Shown here in pieces: positions 1 to 7,619 of a stretch of 54,960 nt of DNA. The position numbers and the translations under genes were made by a program. The DNA is from Streptomyces sp. Root431 (GTDB lineage Bacteria > Actinomycetota > Actinomycetes > Streptomycetales > Streptomycetaceae), in NCBI RefSeq assembly GCF_001426585.1, contig NZ_LMEI01000012.1, positions 1-54,960 of the forward strand, given 5' to 3'. The notes under the pieces were generated by a model, which saw only the letters and a list, made by a program, of their open reading frames with translations, had not been told where the DNA came from and searched no databases. Each line of letters begins with the position of its first letter. Position 1 is the first letter of the stretch.

Positions 1-152
1 CACGGACGACCCGTGTACATCGACGGATACACACCACGCGTGAACGGGTACGAACCCGGCTCGCCCAGCTTCTCGGCGGGATCCCACCCCTCCAGAGCCT
101 CCGGCCCGTAGACCGGCTCGATCGGCAGCCCCGACTCCGACTCGCGCGCCAT
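1..152 (-). CDS. Acyl-CoA (methylmalonyl-CoA) mutase large subunit, N-terminal fragment cut by window edge
   Basis: Translating the minus strand from the ATG at 152-150 gives 50 residues with no stop, including the segments LPIEPVYGPEAL and YPFTRGVYPSMYTGRP. The PFTRG...Y..RP signature is the conserved substrate-binding N-terminus of B12-dependent methylmalonyl-/isobutyryl-CoA mutase large subunits, which isomerise branched acyl-CoA thioesters in the cytoplasm and feed the succinyl-CoA or propionyl-CoA pools. The gene runs off the left edge, so the cobalamin-binding half cannot be seen and the exact substrate (methylmalonyl versus another acyl-CoA) is not decidable. It is divergent from the L,D-transpeptidase gene. 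Confidence 0.85.
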   Translation of the reverse strand, partial: MARESESGLPIEPVYGPEALEGWDPAEKLGEPGSYPFTRGVYPSMYTGRP

Positions 153-361
153 GTGTTGTGCCTTCCCGATAGACCTGCTGCTCAGCGGTACCGACCCTCG
201 CGACGGACTGTAGCTGCGGGCGTGCGGCCGGTGGAGGGCAGCACGCTGGGACCTTCCTCACAGCTTGCCCGCGCTTCTCTCCGATCTTCGTACGCGCGTG
301 CGCAACCGCACGCGCGCGGGAAGCATCCCTACGTACACACGACTCGCCTCGGGGGGCAACG

Positions 362-1273
362 ATGAAGCGGACCACGTCCGTCATACGCAGAGCGGTTCTG
401 GCAGCGGCAGCGGTGGCGCTGGCCGCGGGCTGTACGGCCCAGGCGGCCGATCCGGGAGGCGGCGGCGCGAGCCCGTCGGCGGGGGCGACGAAGCCGCCGA
501 CGACCGCGGCGCCGACCGGGACGGCGTCCCCGAGCGACTCCGCGACGGGCTCCCCGACCGACGCGCCGACGACCGACTCCCCGACCACCGACGGCAAGCC
601 GCCGTCCCCCTCCGCGAGCCCCAGCACCTCGGCGTCCGCGTCCAAGGCCCTCATGGCCGACGGCGACGAGACCGAGCAGGTCCGCGAGCTCCAGGCGCGG
701 CTCCGGCAGCTCGGCCACTTCGACCGTGCCCCCACCGGTTTCTACGGGACGATGACGGCGGCTTCGGTCACCGCGTTCCAGAAGAAGCAGGGGCTGCCGG
801 GGACGGGTTCGGTCGACGAGACGACCTGGCAGCGGCTGCTCGCGGGCAGCAAGAAGCCGACCGCCGACGAGCTGAAGCCGTCGACGACGAACCAGCTGGA
901 CACCCCGGACGCGCGCTGCATGACCGGCCGGGTGCTGTGCATCAGCAAGGAGAGCCGGACGCTGGCCTGGATGATCGACGGCCGGGTCGTCTCGTCCATG
1001 GACGTCCGCTTCGGCTCGGAGAACACCCCGACCCGCGAGGGCACGTTCAGCGTGGGCTGGAAGGCCCGCAAGTGGACGTCGACGATCTACCACACGCCCA
1101 TGCCGTACGCGATGTTCTTCAGCGGCGGCCAGGCGGTGCACTACTCGGCGGACTTCGCGGCCCGCGGCTACAACGGGGCCTCGCACGGCTGCGTCAACGT
1201 CCGGGACAAGGCGAAGCTCTCGGCCCTCTTCGACCAGGTGAAGGTCGGCGACAAGGTCGTCGTCCACTGGTAG
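362..1273 (+). CDS. L,D-transpeptidase lipoprotein with peptidoglycan-binding domain
   Basis: 303 residues. The N-terminus has a signal sequence ending in a lipobox (LAAGC, lipidated Cys24), then a Pro/Ser/Thr-rich linker of about 70 residues, a PG_binding_1 domain (roughly 105-165, ending DETTWQRLL) and a YkuD catalytic domain. The catalytic signature is visible as His260 and SHGCVNVRD with His275/Cys277. Such enzymes make 3-3 crosslinks in peptidoglycan outside the membrane. The ATG follows a G-rich ribosome binding site (ggggggcaacg). It stands alone between a divergent mutase gene and a convergent membrane protein gene. Family assignment is firm; the in vivo substrate is inferred. Confidence 0.92.
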   Translation: MKRTTSVIRRAVLAAAAVALAAGCTAQAADPGGGGASPSAGATKPPTTAAPTGTASPSDSATGSPTDAPTTDSPTTDGKPPSPSASPSTSASASKALMADGDETEQVRELQARLRQLGHFDRAPTGFYGTMTAASVTAFQKKQGLPGTGSVDETTWQRLLAGSKKPTADELKPSTTNQLDTPDARCMTGRVLCISKESRTLAWMIDGRVVSSMDVRFGSENTPTREGTFSVGWKARKWTSTIYHTPMPYAMFFSGGQAVHYSADFAARGYNGASHGCVNVRDKAKLSALFDQVKVGDKVVVHW

Positions 1274-1397
1274 TGGCGGGGAGAAGAAGGGGCGCGGGTG
1301 GGACCGGGGGAACGTGCCCCACCCGCGCCGGGTGCGCGGAGCCGTAGGTACGGGGGGAACCCCGGCTCATCGCGCGGCCGATGACCAGTCGGCTCAC

Positions 1398-2495
1398 TCA
1401 GTACTGCGCCGACGGCCCGAAAAGTGTCACACCTGGAGCGACGAGGGCTCCGCGGCGGTTCCTGTCGGTGTGCCCGGAGCCGCGGTTCCGGCGCTCGGAG
1501 GCCTCGCTCCCGCCGTCGTCCTTCTTCGCGCCGGCGTCCTTCCTCCGGTCGCCCTTCCCGTCGTCCTTGCCGTCGTCGCTCTTCCCGTCGTCACTCTTCC
1601 CGTCGTCCTTCTTGCCGTCCTCCTGCGGGTCGGCGGACGCGCCCGTGCCGCCGGAGCCGAGGATCCGGTCGCAGTACCGGCGGAGGGTCTCGCCGCCCAG
1701 GGTGCTCGACAGCTCCCGGTTGCCGGCGGAGTCCAGCCGGCCGGCCCGGTAGTCACGACAGGCCTTGAGGGCCTTCTCCTTCGCGGTCGGGCCGCTGGTG
1801 ACCTTGTCCCCGCCCGGGCGGGACGTCGTCCGGCCCGGGTTCGGGGTGTGCCGGGGGTCCGGCGGCGTGGAGAGCGAGGGGAAGGGGGACGTGGAGGGCG
1901 AGGCGGGGGAGGCGGAGCCTCCGGTCGTGGGCGACGAGCCGGGTGAGTGTGCGCCGCCGTCCGGGCCCACCGGGGGGACCTCGGGGTCCTTCCGTATCCC
2001 GGGCGTACCGGTGACGGCCGGCGGGTCGGGGCTCTCCCCCGCCGTGACGGAGGCCGCGGGCTCGGGGCCCACCATCGGCAGCATGCCCGTACCGGCGGCG
2101 ACGGCGACGCCGCCGACCGTGACGGCGGCGACCGCGGCGGCCAGCCCGTACCGCACGGAACGTCCCCAGCGGCGCACGGGCGCGGAGACGGGGGCGATAC
2201 GGACCCGGCCCAGTTCGACGCGCTCGGCGTGGGCGGCATGGGCGGCGTGGGCCGCCCGCTCGGCGTGGGCGGCGCGTTCGGACGTGGCCCTGCGGAAGGC
2301 GGCCAGTGCCGCCGCCTCGCCGGGCAGTTCGGTCTGACCTGCGAGGGCGGCGGTCGGCGTACGGGCCGCGTCGAGGGCCTCCGCGAGACGTCCGGCCTCG
2401 ATGCGTGCGGGGTCGTCGAGGGCGTCGACCGGCTCGCCCCGGAGCAGCCGCTCCGCGGCCTCCTGGTCGAGCCACTGGTAGCGCTCGTCGGCCAT
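1398..2495 (-). CDS. Sigma-factor-associated single-pass membrane protein (anti-sigma-like)
   Basis: 365 residues. A charged cytoplasmic N-terminus (about 1-110, with a YQWLDQEAAERLL start and an Ala/His-rich stretch near 74-90) is followed by one membrane segment at about 116-136, a long Pro/Ser/Thr-rich extracytoplasmic linker, and a small Cys-containing domain (KACRDYRAG...RRYCDRIL). The tail is an Asp/Lys/Gly-rich repeat (KSDDGKSDDGKDDGKGD) and is low complexity. Its ATG overlaps the TGA of the upstream ECF sigma factor by one base (TGATG), so translation is coupled. Position and topology suggest a regulator of that sigma factor, but no zinc-binding anti-sigma HxxxCxxC motif is visible, so that role is inferred. 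Confidence 0.75.
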   Translation of the reverse strand: MADERYQWLDQEAAERLLRGEPVDALDDPARIEAGRLAEALDAARTPTAALAGQTELPGEAAALAAFRRATSERAAHAERAAHAAHAAHAERVELGRVRIAPVSAPVRRWGRSVRYGLAAAVAAVTVGGVAVAAGTGMLPMVGPEPAASVTAGESPDPPAVTGTPGIRKDPEVPPVGPDGGAHSPGSSPTTGGSASPASPSTSPFPSLSTPPDPRHTPNPGRTTSRPGGDKVTSGPTAKEKALKACRDYRAGRLDSAGNRELSSTLGGETLRRYCDRILGSGGTGASADPQEDGKKDDGKSDDGKSDDGKDDGKGDRRKDAGAKKDDGGSEASERRNRGSGHTDRNRRGALVAPGVTLFGPSAQY

Positions 2496-3187
2496 CACAT
2501 GTCCTTCTGCGTACGCGGACGTGAATGCGTCACACCTCCGGGGCCCGTGGGCCCCGGTCCGCGCCCGCGTTGCGGAGGGACACCGTCCAGCGGGACGACA
2601 TCCTCGCCGGTCCCGTCCGCCGGTCCGTCCGCCGATCCGCCCTCCCCGAGGAGTTCGGCGAGCTTCTTGAGACCACGGTGCGCAGCGGTGCGTACGGCGC
2701 CGGGGCGCTTCCCCAGGGTGTCGGCGGCGCTCTTCGCGTCCAGGCCGACGACGACGCGCAGGACGACGGCCTCGGCCTGGTCCTGCGGAAGTTGGGCGAT
2801 CAGGTGCATGGTGTGGCCCGTGGCCAAGGCTTCCAGTGCCTCGTCCGCGGTGTCGGAGTCGGCGGGCTTGTCGGTGAGTTCGGTCTCGTCTGCTCCCACT
2901 GCGGGCCGGCGGCCGCGCATCCGGATGTGGTCGAGCGCGCGGTTGCGGGCGATCCGGGCCGCCCAGCCGCGGAAGCGGTCCGCGTCGCCGCTGAAGCGGT
3001 CGAGGTCGCGCGTGATCTGGAGCCAGGACTCCGAGGCGACATCCTCGGCGTCGCCCTCGCCGACCAGTGTGCGTATGTAGCCGACCAACCGAGGATGCAC
3101 GGCGCGATACACAGTACGGAACGCGATCTCGTCCCCGTCCTGCGCAGCGAGCACCGCGGCGGTCAGCTCCGCGTCGTCCCCCAGCAC
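2495..3187 (-). CDS. ECF-type RNA polymerase sigma factor
   Basis: 230 residues from the GTG at 3187. Region 2 is seen as AFRTVYRAVHPRLVGYIRTL with DAEDVASESWLQI and FRGWAARIARNRALDHIR; region 4 as LPQDQAEAVVLRVVVGLDAK followed by the helix-turn-helix ending RTAAHRGLKKL. A Gly/Pro-rich C-terminal tail of about 45 residues follows. This start is chosen because a short AGGG lies eight bases upstream and homologous proteins as I remember them begin at this VLGDDAEL segment; an in-frame GTG at 3247 would add 20 poorly conserved residues. It is co-transcribed with the downstream membrane protein. The controlling signal is not visible from sequence. Confidence 0.88.
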   Translation of the reverse strand: MLGDDAELTAAVLAAQDGDEIAFRTVYRAVHPRLVGYIRTLVGEGDAEDVASESWLQITRDLDRFSGDADRFRGWAARIARNRALDHIRMRGRRPAVGADETELTDKPADSDTADEALEALATGHTMHLIAQLPQDQAEAVVLRVVVGLDAKSAADTLGKRPGAVRTAAHRGLKKLAELLGEGGSADGPADGTGEDVVPLDGVPPQRGRGPGPTGPGGVTHSRPRTQKDM

Positions 3188-3433
3188 TCCCCAAACCCTG
3201 TTCGTCGGTCGCGTCCTCGCGTCGTCGCGGCCGGTCACCACCGCCACGCCGCCTCGCGCATCTGCACGCTACGTCGTGCCCCCGCGCCGCGTCCACGCGA
3301 TCCGGGGTCTTTGTACAACTTGCAACCTTCGAGATCGGAGCCGTGATGCACGTGCGGGTGCACGTGCCGGTGTGACAGAAAACGCACCACTGGCGCTGTA
3401 TGGAGTACGGAGCCGTGCTGCGGCTCCGTGGAT

Positions 3434-3487
3434 GACGACCGGGGCCTCTCCTGTGGGGGGTGGCGGCCCCGGTCGTCTCCCTTTTTC
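3434..3487 (+). terminator. Strong hairpin with T-rich tail in the 3188-3595 gap
   Basis: Perfect 13-bp arms (gacgaccggggcc at 3434-3446 and its complement at 3465-3477) are separated by an 18-base loop and followed on the plus strand by tccctttttc. It looks like a Rho-independent terminator, but no plus-strand gene was found upstream of it. The rest of the gap (3188-3433) holds the promoter region of the sigma factor and palindromes such as ttgtacaa (3312-3319), with no convincing ORF. Confidence 0.55.
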
Positions 3488-3544
3488 ACCTCTCTCCCCC
3501 TCTGACGTCGCCCGTTCCCCGGGTTGGGCACCTCATGCCCTTTT

Positions 3545-3593
3545 CACTGTCAACCGTCGGTTGACAGTGCGGGACTGTCAACCTAGGGTTGCC
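3545..3593 (+). promoter_or_regulatory. Perfect palindrome overlapping a TTGACA/TAGGGT promoter; predicted leaderless start
   Basis: The 11-bp inverted repeat cactgtcaacc/ggttgacagtg (3545-3555 and 3559-3569, 3-bp centre) is followed by a second half-site actgtcaacc (3574-3583) facing gggttg. The -35 hexamer TTGACA (3561-3566) lies in the palindrome and is 17 bp from a TAGGGT -10 element (3584-3589). That places the transcription start at about 3596, the A of the next gene's ATG, and no ribosome binding site is present. The arrangement suggests repression by a dimer bound over the -35, perhaps the HTH-containing product itself. Confidence 0.6.
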
Positions 3594-3595
3594 TC

Positions 3596-4342
3596 ATGAC
3601 GAATCCAGTCGTTCCGAACGTCCCCGTCCGTCTCGACGAGCTCATCGAAGCGATCAAGAAGGTCCACTCCGACGCCCTGGAGCAGCTCTCCGGCGCCGTC
3701 ATCGCGGCGGACCACCTCGGCGACGTCGCCGACCACCTCATCGGCCACTTCGTGGACCAGGCCCGGCGCTCCGGCGCCTCCTGGACCGACATCGGCCGCA
3801 GCATGGGCGTCACCCGCCAGGCGGCCCAGAAGCGGTTCGTGCCGAAGGACCCCGACGCGTCCACGATGGACCCGAACGCCGGGTTCAGCCGCTTCACCCC
3901 GCGCGCCCGCAAGGTGGTCGTGGCCTCGCAGGAGGAGGCCCGGACGGCCGCCAACGCGGAGATCGTGACCGGTCACCTCGTCCTCGGCCTGCTCGCCGAG
4001 CCCGAGTCGCTCGCCATGCGGTGGCTGACCGGGCACGACGTGACGGCGGAGGCGGTACGCGACGCGGTGACCCCGACGCTGCCGCCGCGGGCCGAGACGA
4101 TCCCGGCGCTGATCCCGTTCGACGCGGACTCGAAGAAGGTCCTGGAGCTGACGTTCCGCGAGGCCCTGCGCCTCGGCCACAACTTCGTCGGCACCGAGCA
4201 CATCCTGCTGGCGCTCCTGGAGCACGAGGACGGCGCGGGCGTGCTGGCGGGCCTGGGCCTCGACAAGGCCACGGCGGAACGCGAGATCGCCGAGGCGATC
4301 GCGTCGGTGTCGATCCAGGAGCCGGAGACCCCGGAGGCCTGA
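3596..4342 (+). CDS. Clp N-terminal-repeat domain protein with helix-turn-helix
   Basis: 248 residues. The first about 75 residues contain a HTH-like segment (SWTDIGRSMGVTRQAAQKRF), and the rest carries two Clp-N repeats (FTPRARKVVVASQEEAR... and LELTFREALRLGHNFVGTEH). These repeats normally form the adaptor-binding domain of ClpA/ClpC ATPases. No AAA+ domain is present, so it is not a chaperone; DNA binding combined with a ClpC-like N-domain suggests a regulator or adaptor whose level is tied to Clp proteolysis, which is inference. The ATG coincides with the predicted transcription start and the gene ends ahead of a strong terminator. Confidence 0.85.
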   Translation: MTNPVVPNVPVRLDELIEAIKKVHSDALEQLSGAVIAADHLGDVADHLIGHFVDQARRSGASWTDIGRSMGVTRQAAQKRFVPKDPDASTMDPNAGFSRFTPRARKVVVASQEEARTAANAEIVTGHLVLGLLAEPESLAMRWLTGHDVTAEAVRDAVTPTLPPRAETIPALIPFDADSKKVLELTFREALRLGHNFVGTEHILLALLEHEDGAGVLAGLGLDKATAEREIAEAIASVSIQEPETPEA

Positions 4343-4363
4343 GCCGCCGTTCCGTACGAGAGA

Positions 4364-4410
4364 GGCTTCGTACGAAGCGAGGTCCGTACGAAGCGGGTCC
4401 GTACGAAGCG
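4364..4410. repeat. Short tandem repeat of ggtccgtacgaagcg
   Basis: Two exact 15-bp copies (4381-4395 and 4396-4410) are preceded by a diverged copy (ggcttcgtacgaagcga, 4364-4380) and a partial one near 4350. They lie between the stop codon of the Clp-N gene and its terminator. Confidence 0.8.
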
Positions 4411-4440
4411 AGGGGGTGGCCGGCGCCGGCCACCCCCTCG
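4409..4440. terminator. Bidirectional terminator hairpin
   Basis: A 32-base perfect palindrome (cgagggggtggccggc and its complement) lies between the convergent Clp-N gene (ends 4342) and the hypothetical gene ending at 4458. It is followed on the plus strand by ttcctttcct. It probably terminates both transcripts. Confidence 0.75.
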
Positions 4441-4457
4441 TTCCTTTCCTGCGCGGC

Positions 4458-4988
4458 TCAGGCGGTCCGCGCCCGGCGCGAGACGACCGCGCGCAGCACC
4501 CGTCCGCCCTCGGTGGACAGCTCGCGGGCCCGGCGCAGACCGGTCGGTCCGTGCGCGGCGGCTTCCAGGACGGCCTGCTGGCGGCGGAGTTCTCCGGCGT
4601 GGAGCGGGCCGGCCTCGGTCGCGTCGTACAGGCGGTGCACGGCGAGCGCGACCGCCGAGCACTGCCCGGCCCAGGCCCGCAGGGGCTCATCGGCCCACTC
4701 CGCGGGGACTCCGTCGAGCATCGCGTGCACCATCGTCACGACCCCGCCGGCGTCCGCGTCCTCGCCTCCCACGCCGTCCAGCTCGACCCGCGCCTTGCCG
4801 ACGGCCTCGGCCCACGCCCCGCCGTCCCCGCGCGCCACCGCGGCCCACGCGGGCCGGAGCACCTCGGCGCGCTCGGGCGCGAGCAGCGGCAGACACCGGT
4901 CCAGGCACGCGAGCCCGGCGGCCGCGAGGCCCCGCACGTCGGCGCGGTCGATCAGATCCTGCATGCTCGTGCTCGTCACGGACGTCAT
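4458..4988 (-). CDS. Conserved hypothetical protein, helical
   Basis: 176 residues, rich in Ala, Leu, Arg and Glu, predicted to be soluble and largely alpha-helical. It has no signal peptide and no motif I recognise; internal phrases such as RGLAAAGLACLDRCLPLLAPERAEVL and AVALAVHRLYDATEAGPL suggest amphipathic helices. Codon use matches neighbouring genes, so it is very likely real. It stands alone, convergent with the Clp-N gene and about 120 bp from the VapC gene that points the same way. Function unknown. Confidence 0.7.
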   Translation of the reverse strand: MTSVTSTSMQDLIDRADVRGLAAAGLACLDRCLPLLAPERAEVLRPAWAAVARGDGGAWAEAVGKARVELDGVGGEDADAGGVVTMVHAMLDGVPAEWADEPLRAWAGQCSAVALAVHRLYDATEAGPLHAGELRRQQAVLEAAAHGPTGLRRARELSTEGGRVLRAVVSRRARTA

Positions 4989-5112
4989 GGACGCCTCCTC
5001 GCCAGCGATTCGGACGCAGTACTTCCACTACTGCGCCGGGGCGCGACTTTTCGTCACTGCGGCCGGAATCATGCCAGTGGCGCGGCGCGCTGCATAGGGG
5101 CCGAACAGTGCC

Positions 5113-5535
5113 CTACAGCGCCCCGTGGGTCTTCTCGTTGAAGACCTCCACCGGGCACTTGGCCCGAGTGGCACGCGCGCCGCCCTCGATACGCCCGTCA
5201 CTCGTCACGAGCGGCACGTCATACCCTTCGGCGAGCGCCACGTACACGGCGTCGTACGCGCTGAGGTTCGCGTACAGCTCGCGCACGCGTGGCAGCAGGA
5301 ACAGATGCTCCGACCTGCGCAGCGGCAGCTCCGCGAACGCCGCACAGGCGTCATCCAACTGCCGGTCGGTCAGCTTGCCGCCGCGATGCCTGCCGAGGAG
5401 CGCGGATGTCACCTCGACATCCACCAGGTATGGGGCGAGCAGCCGCTCCCCCCTCACCCGTTCCCTCAGCGCCGCTCCGACCGGTCCCGCGTCGGCGAGC
5501 AGCATGACGAGCGCGCCCGCGTCCACGACGATCAC
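5113..5535 (-). CDS. vapC: VapC-family PIN-domain toxin
   Basis: 140 residues, the usual size for a PIN-domain ribonuclease. The acidic metal-binding residues are visible as Asp5 (MIVVDAGAL), Glu41 (VDVEVTSAL), Asp95 (LSAYDAVYVALAE) and Asp113 (LVTSDGR). Such toxins cleave RNA and are neutralised by the cognate antitoxin. Its ATG overlaps the stop of the antitoxin gene by four bases, so the two are translated together. Target RNA cannot be deduced. Confidence 0.9.
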   Translation of the reverse strand: MIVVDAGALVMLLADAGPVGAALRERVRGERLLAPYLVDVEVTSALLGRHRGGKLTDRQLDDACAAFAELPLRRSEHLFLLPRVRELYANLSAYDAVYVALAEGYDVPLVTSDGRIEGGARATRAKCPVEVFNEKTHGAL

Positions 5536-5759
5536 TCGCGCCGCCCCCGGTCGATCTCGTCGAGCACACCCTCGGTGGAGAGCCGCGCCGTGGCCTGCTC
5601 CTGGATGCGGGCGATCACGCTGTCCAGCGACGGGCTCGCGGCTTCCTGCTCCAGCAGTGTCCGCGCGTACGCCTGAAGGGACTGCCGGTTACGGGCGGCC
5701 CTTATCTTCAGCTCGGTCAGCGCTTCCTCGGACAGGTCTCGCACGTAGAGAGTGGCCAT
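5532..5759 (-). CDS. vapB: VapB/FitA-like ribbon-helix-helix antitoxin
   Basis: 75 residues. The N-terminal MATLYVRDLSEEALTELKIR is a typical ribbon-helix-helix DNA-binding segment of FitA/VapB antitoxins, and the C-terminal half (VIARIQEQATARLSTEGVLDEIDRGRR) would be the toxin-binding tail. First gene of a two-gene operon with vapC. A 12-bp inverted repeat spans its start codon and probably serves as the autoregulatory operator. Confidence 0.88.
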   Translation of the reverse strand: MATLYVRDLSEEALTELKIRAARNRQSLQAYARTLLEQEAASPSLDSVIARIQEQATARLSTEGVLDEIDRGRRE

Positions 5760-5783
5760 GCGACAACATTAGTCGCATGGCCA
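5753..5783 (-). promoter_or_regulatory. Palindromic operator over the vapB start codon
   Basis: Perfect 12-bp arms tggccatgcgac (5753-5764) and gtcgcatggcca (5772-5783) surround a 7-base centre. The left arm contains the vapB start codon, and the minus strand reads TAATGT as a possible -10 six bases before the ATG. Binding of the VapBC complex here would block both promoter and translation start. Confidence 0.6.
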
Positions 5784-5805
5784 GCACTCTGCTAGCAGAT
5801 CCGGC

Positions 5806-7437
5806 TCAGCGCACCTTGGCCGCCAGCGCCCGGAACTGGTCCCAGGTCGGCGTCGGCTTCCGCTCGTCCCACAGCTTCTGCGCCGTCGCCGTCAGGGGCA
5901 GCCGGATCCCGTCGGCCACCTGGGCCTGCGTCTGCGACCGGGACAGGTCGCACCAGACCGCGAACCGGCCGCCCAGGATCTGGGGTCCGTACCGGGCCGG
6001 CACCGGGGTCGTGCCCCGCAGCACCAGCGGGGTCCACTGCTCGTAGATGCGGCGGCCCGTCGGGTACGTGAAGTCGTTGGGCTGGCCGAGGACGTAGTAG
6101 AGGTACTCGTCGTTGAGGTTCACGACCTTGCGGCCCTCGGCCAGGTACTCGGCCGGCGGCCGGGCCCCGATCTCCTTGCCGGTCCAGTACTCGACCTCGA
6201 TGTCCTTGTCGGCGTTGACGACCCCGCCCCGGAAGAAGCCGTCGTTCCAGGCCTTCGCCACCTTGCCCGTGTCGCGCACCACCGCCGCGCGGTCGTTCAG
6301 CCAGCCCTCCGCCAGGTCCTGGACGCGCGCCTGCGCGCCGTACTTCTGGCGGGCCGCCGCGGCGAGCTGCGGATAGGAGGTCTCGGGTGACCGGACGGTC
6401 AGCGCCTGGTACTCGTCGGCGCCGACGTGGAACCAGCCGCCGGGGAAGAGGGCGGCGTACTCGCGCAGCAGCTCGTCCACGAGCCGCGCGGAGGCGGGCT
6501 TGGAGATGTCGATGGCACCCTGCCGCGGGACGCCCTGGACGTTGAGCAGCCGGAGGTCCGGGTAGGCGCGCAGGACGGCGCCGAGGTGTCCGGGCGAGTC
6601 GATCTCGGGCACGACGGTGATGTGCAGGGTCTGCGCGAGCGCGAGGATCCGGCGCACCTCGGCCTTGGTGAGGTGCTCGGCCGAGACGATCTCGGGATGG
6701 GTGTCCGAGGCGATCCGGAAGCCCTGGTCGTCGGAGAAGTGCAGACCGAACTGGTTGAGCTTGAGGTCGGCCATCTCCCGGAGCCGGGCCTCGATCCACT
6801 CCGCCGTGAAGAACTTGCGGGCGATGTCGAGGTTCAGCCCGCGCTGGGGCTTCGCCGGGGCGTCGGTGACGGTGCCCTCCGGCATCGAGCCCGAGCCCTT
6901 CACCGACTGCTTGAGGGTGCGGGTCCCGTAGAAGACGCCGGCCTGGTCGGGGCCGGTGATCCTCACTCCGTTGTCACGGGTGGTGAGCGTGTACGACTCG
7001 GGGGCGCCCTTGCCGCCGAGGGCCAGCTCGACGTCGCCCGCGCGGGCGGCGACGGCACCCCGGTAGGCGATCTTGAGTTCCCCCGCGAGCAGCTGCGCCT
7101 CGTCGGCGAGCCCCTCGCTGCCCGCGGCGATGACGATCCCCGCGGTGGGCGTGGGCTTCCAGCCGGGGCCGCGGGCGGCCTCGTGGTCGCGGACTGCGGG
7201 GATGGTGCGGGGCGCGGTGGAGAGGGGGTAGGTCCGCGTCGGCGTGGGGCTGGGCGGCGGCGCGCTGCTGGGCGCGGCGCTCGTGGACGTACCGCCGGAG
7301 CCGGAACCGGAGGGGGAGGCAGGCGACGGCGCTCCGGAGGGAGAGCCGCTCGAACAGGCCGCCACGGTGGCCAGTGCCACCGCGGTCGCCATCAGTGCGG
7401 TGCCCCCGCGGGGCACCCGTATGGAGTACCGCATCAT
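5806..7437 (-). CDS. Beta-N-acetylhexosaminidase lipoprotein (GH20)
   Basis: 543 residues. A signal peptide with lipobox VAAC (Cys28) and a Ser/Pro/Thr-rich linker precede a GH20b N-domain (about 90-195) and the GH20 catalytic barrel starting at RGLNLDIARKFF. The catalytic Asp-Glu pair is seen as Asp341-Glu342 in FHVGADEY; the NQFGLHFSDDQGFR and EIDSPGHLGAVL segments are also family hallmarks. It releases terminal N-acetylglucosamine from chitin oligomers or peptidoglycan fragments outside the cell. Transcribed alone toward vapBC, divergent from the OHCU-like gene. No convincing DasR box was found upstream. Confidence 0.93.
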   Translation of the reverse strand: MMRYSIRVPRGGTALMATAVALATVAACSSGSPSGAPSPASPSGSGSGGTSTSAAPSSAPPPSPTPTRTYPLSTAPRTIPAVRDHEAARGPGWKPTPTAGIVIAAGSEGLADEAQLLAGELKIAYRGAVAARAGDVELALGGKGAPESYTLTTRDNGVRITGPDQAGVFYGTRTLKQSVKGSGSMPEGTVTDAPAKPQRGLNLDIARKFFTAEWIEARLREMADLKLNQFGLHFSDDQGFRIASDTHPEIVSAEHLTKAEVRRILALAQTLHITVVPEIDSPGHLGAVLRAYPDLRLLNVQGVPRQGAIDISKPASARLVDELLREYAALFPGGWFHVGADEYQALTVRSPETSYPQLAAAARQKYGAQARVQDLAEGWLNDRAAVVRDTGKVAKAWNDGFFRGGVVNADKDIEVEYWTGKEIGARPPAEYLAEGRKVVNLNDEYLYYVLGQPNDFTYPTGRRIYEQWTPLVLRGTTPVPARYGPQILGGRFAVWCDLSRSQTQAQVADGIRLPLTATAQKLWDERKPTPTWDQFRALAAKVR

Positions 7438-7619
7438 TCGGAATCCTCCCGTACGGAAGACGGTCCGGCCAATCGGGGGAACGGAACCGGATCGTCCATC
7501 ACATGTTCCGAAACTCTCCCTTCCGGGTGAAATTCGCGCATCCGTCGGACACTTCCCTCATCCCGTCGATAACGTTGCGTCACGCCCACCCCGCCCGTCC
7601 CGGAGTACCGGAGCCCACG

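Noticed and set aside
7438..7520. Possible DasR box upstream of the GH20 gene (ggtccggccaat)
   Set aside because: The spacing between half-sites is one base short and the tctaga core is absent.
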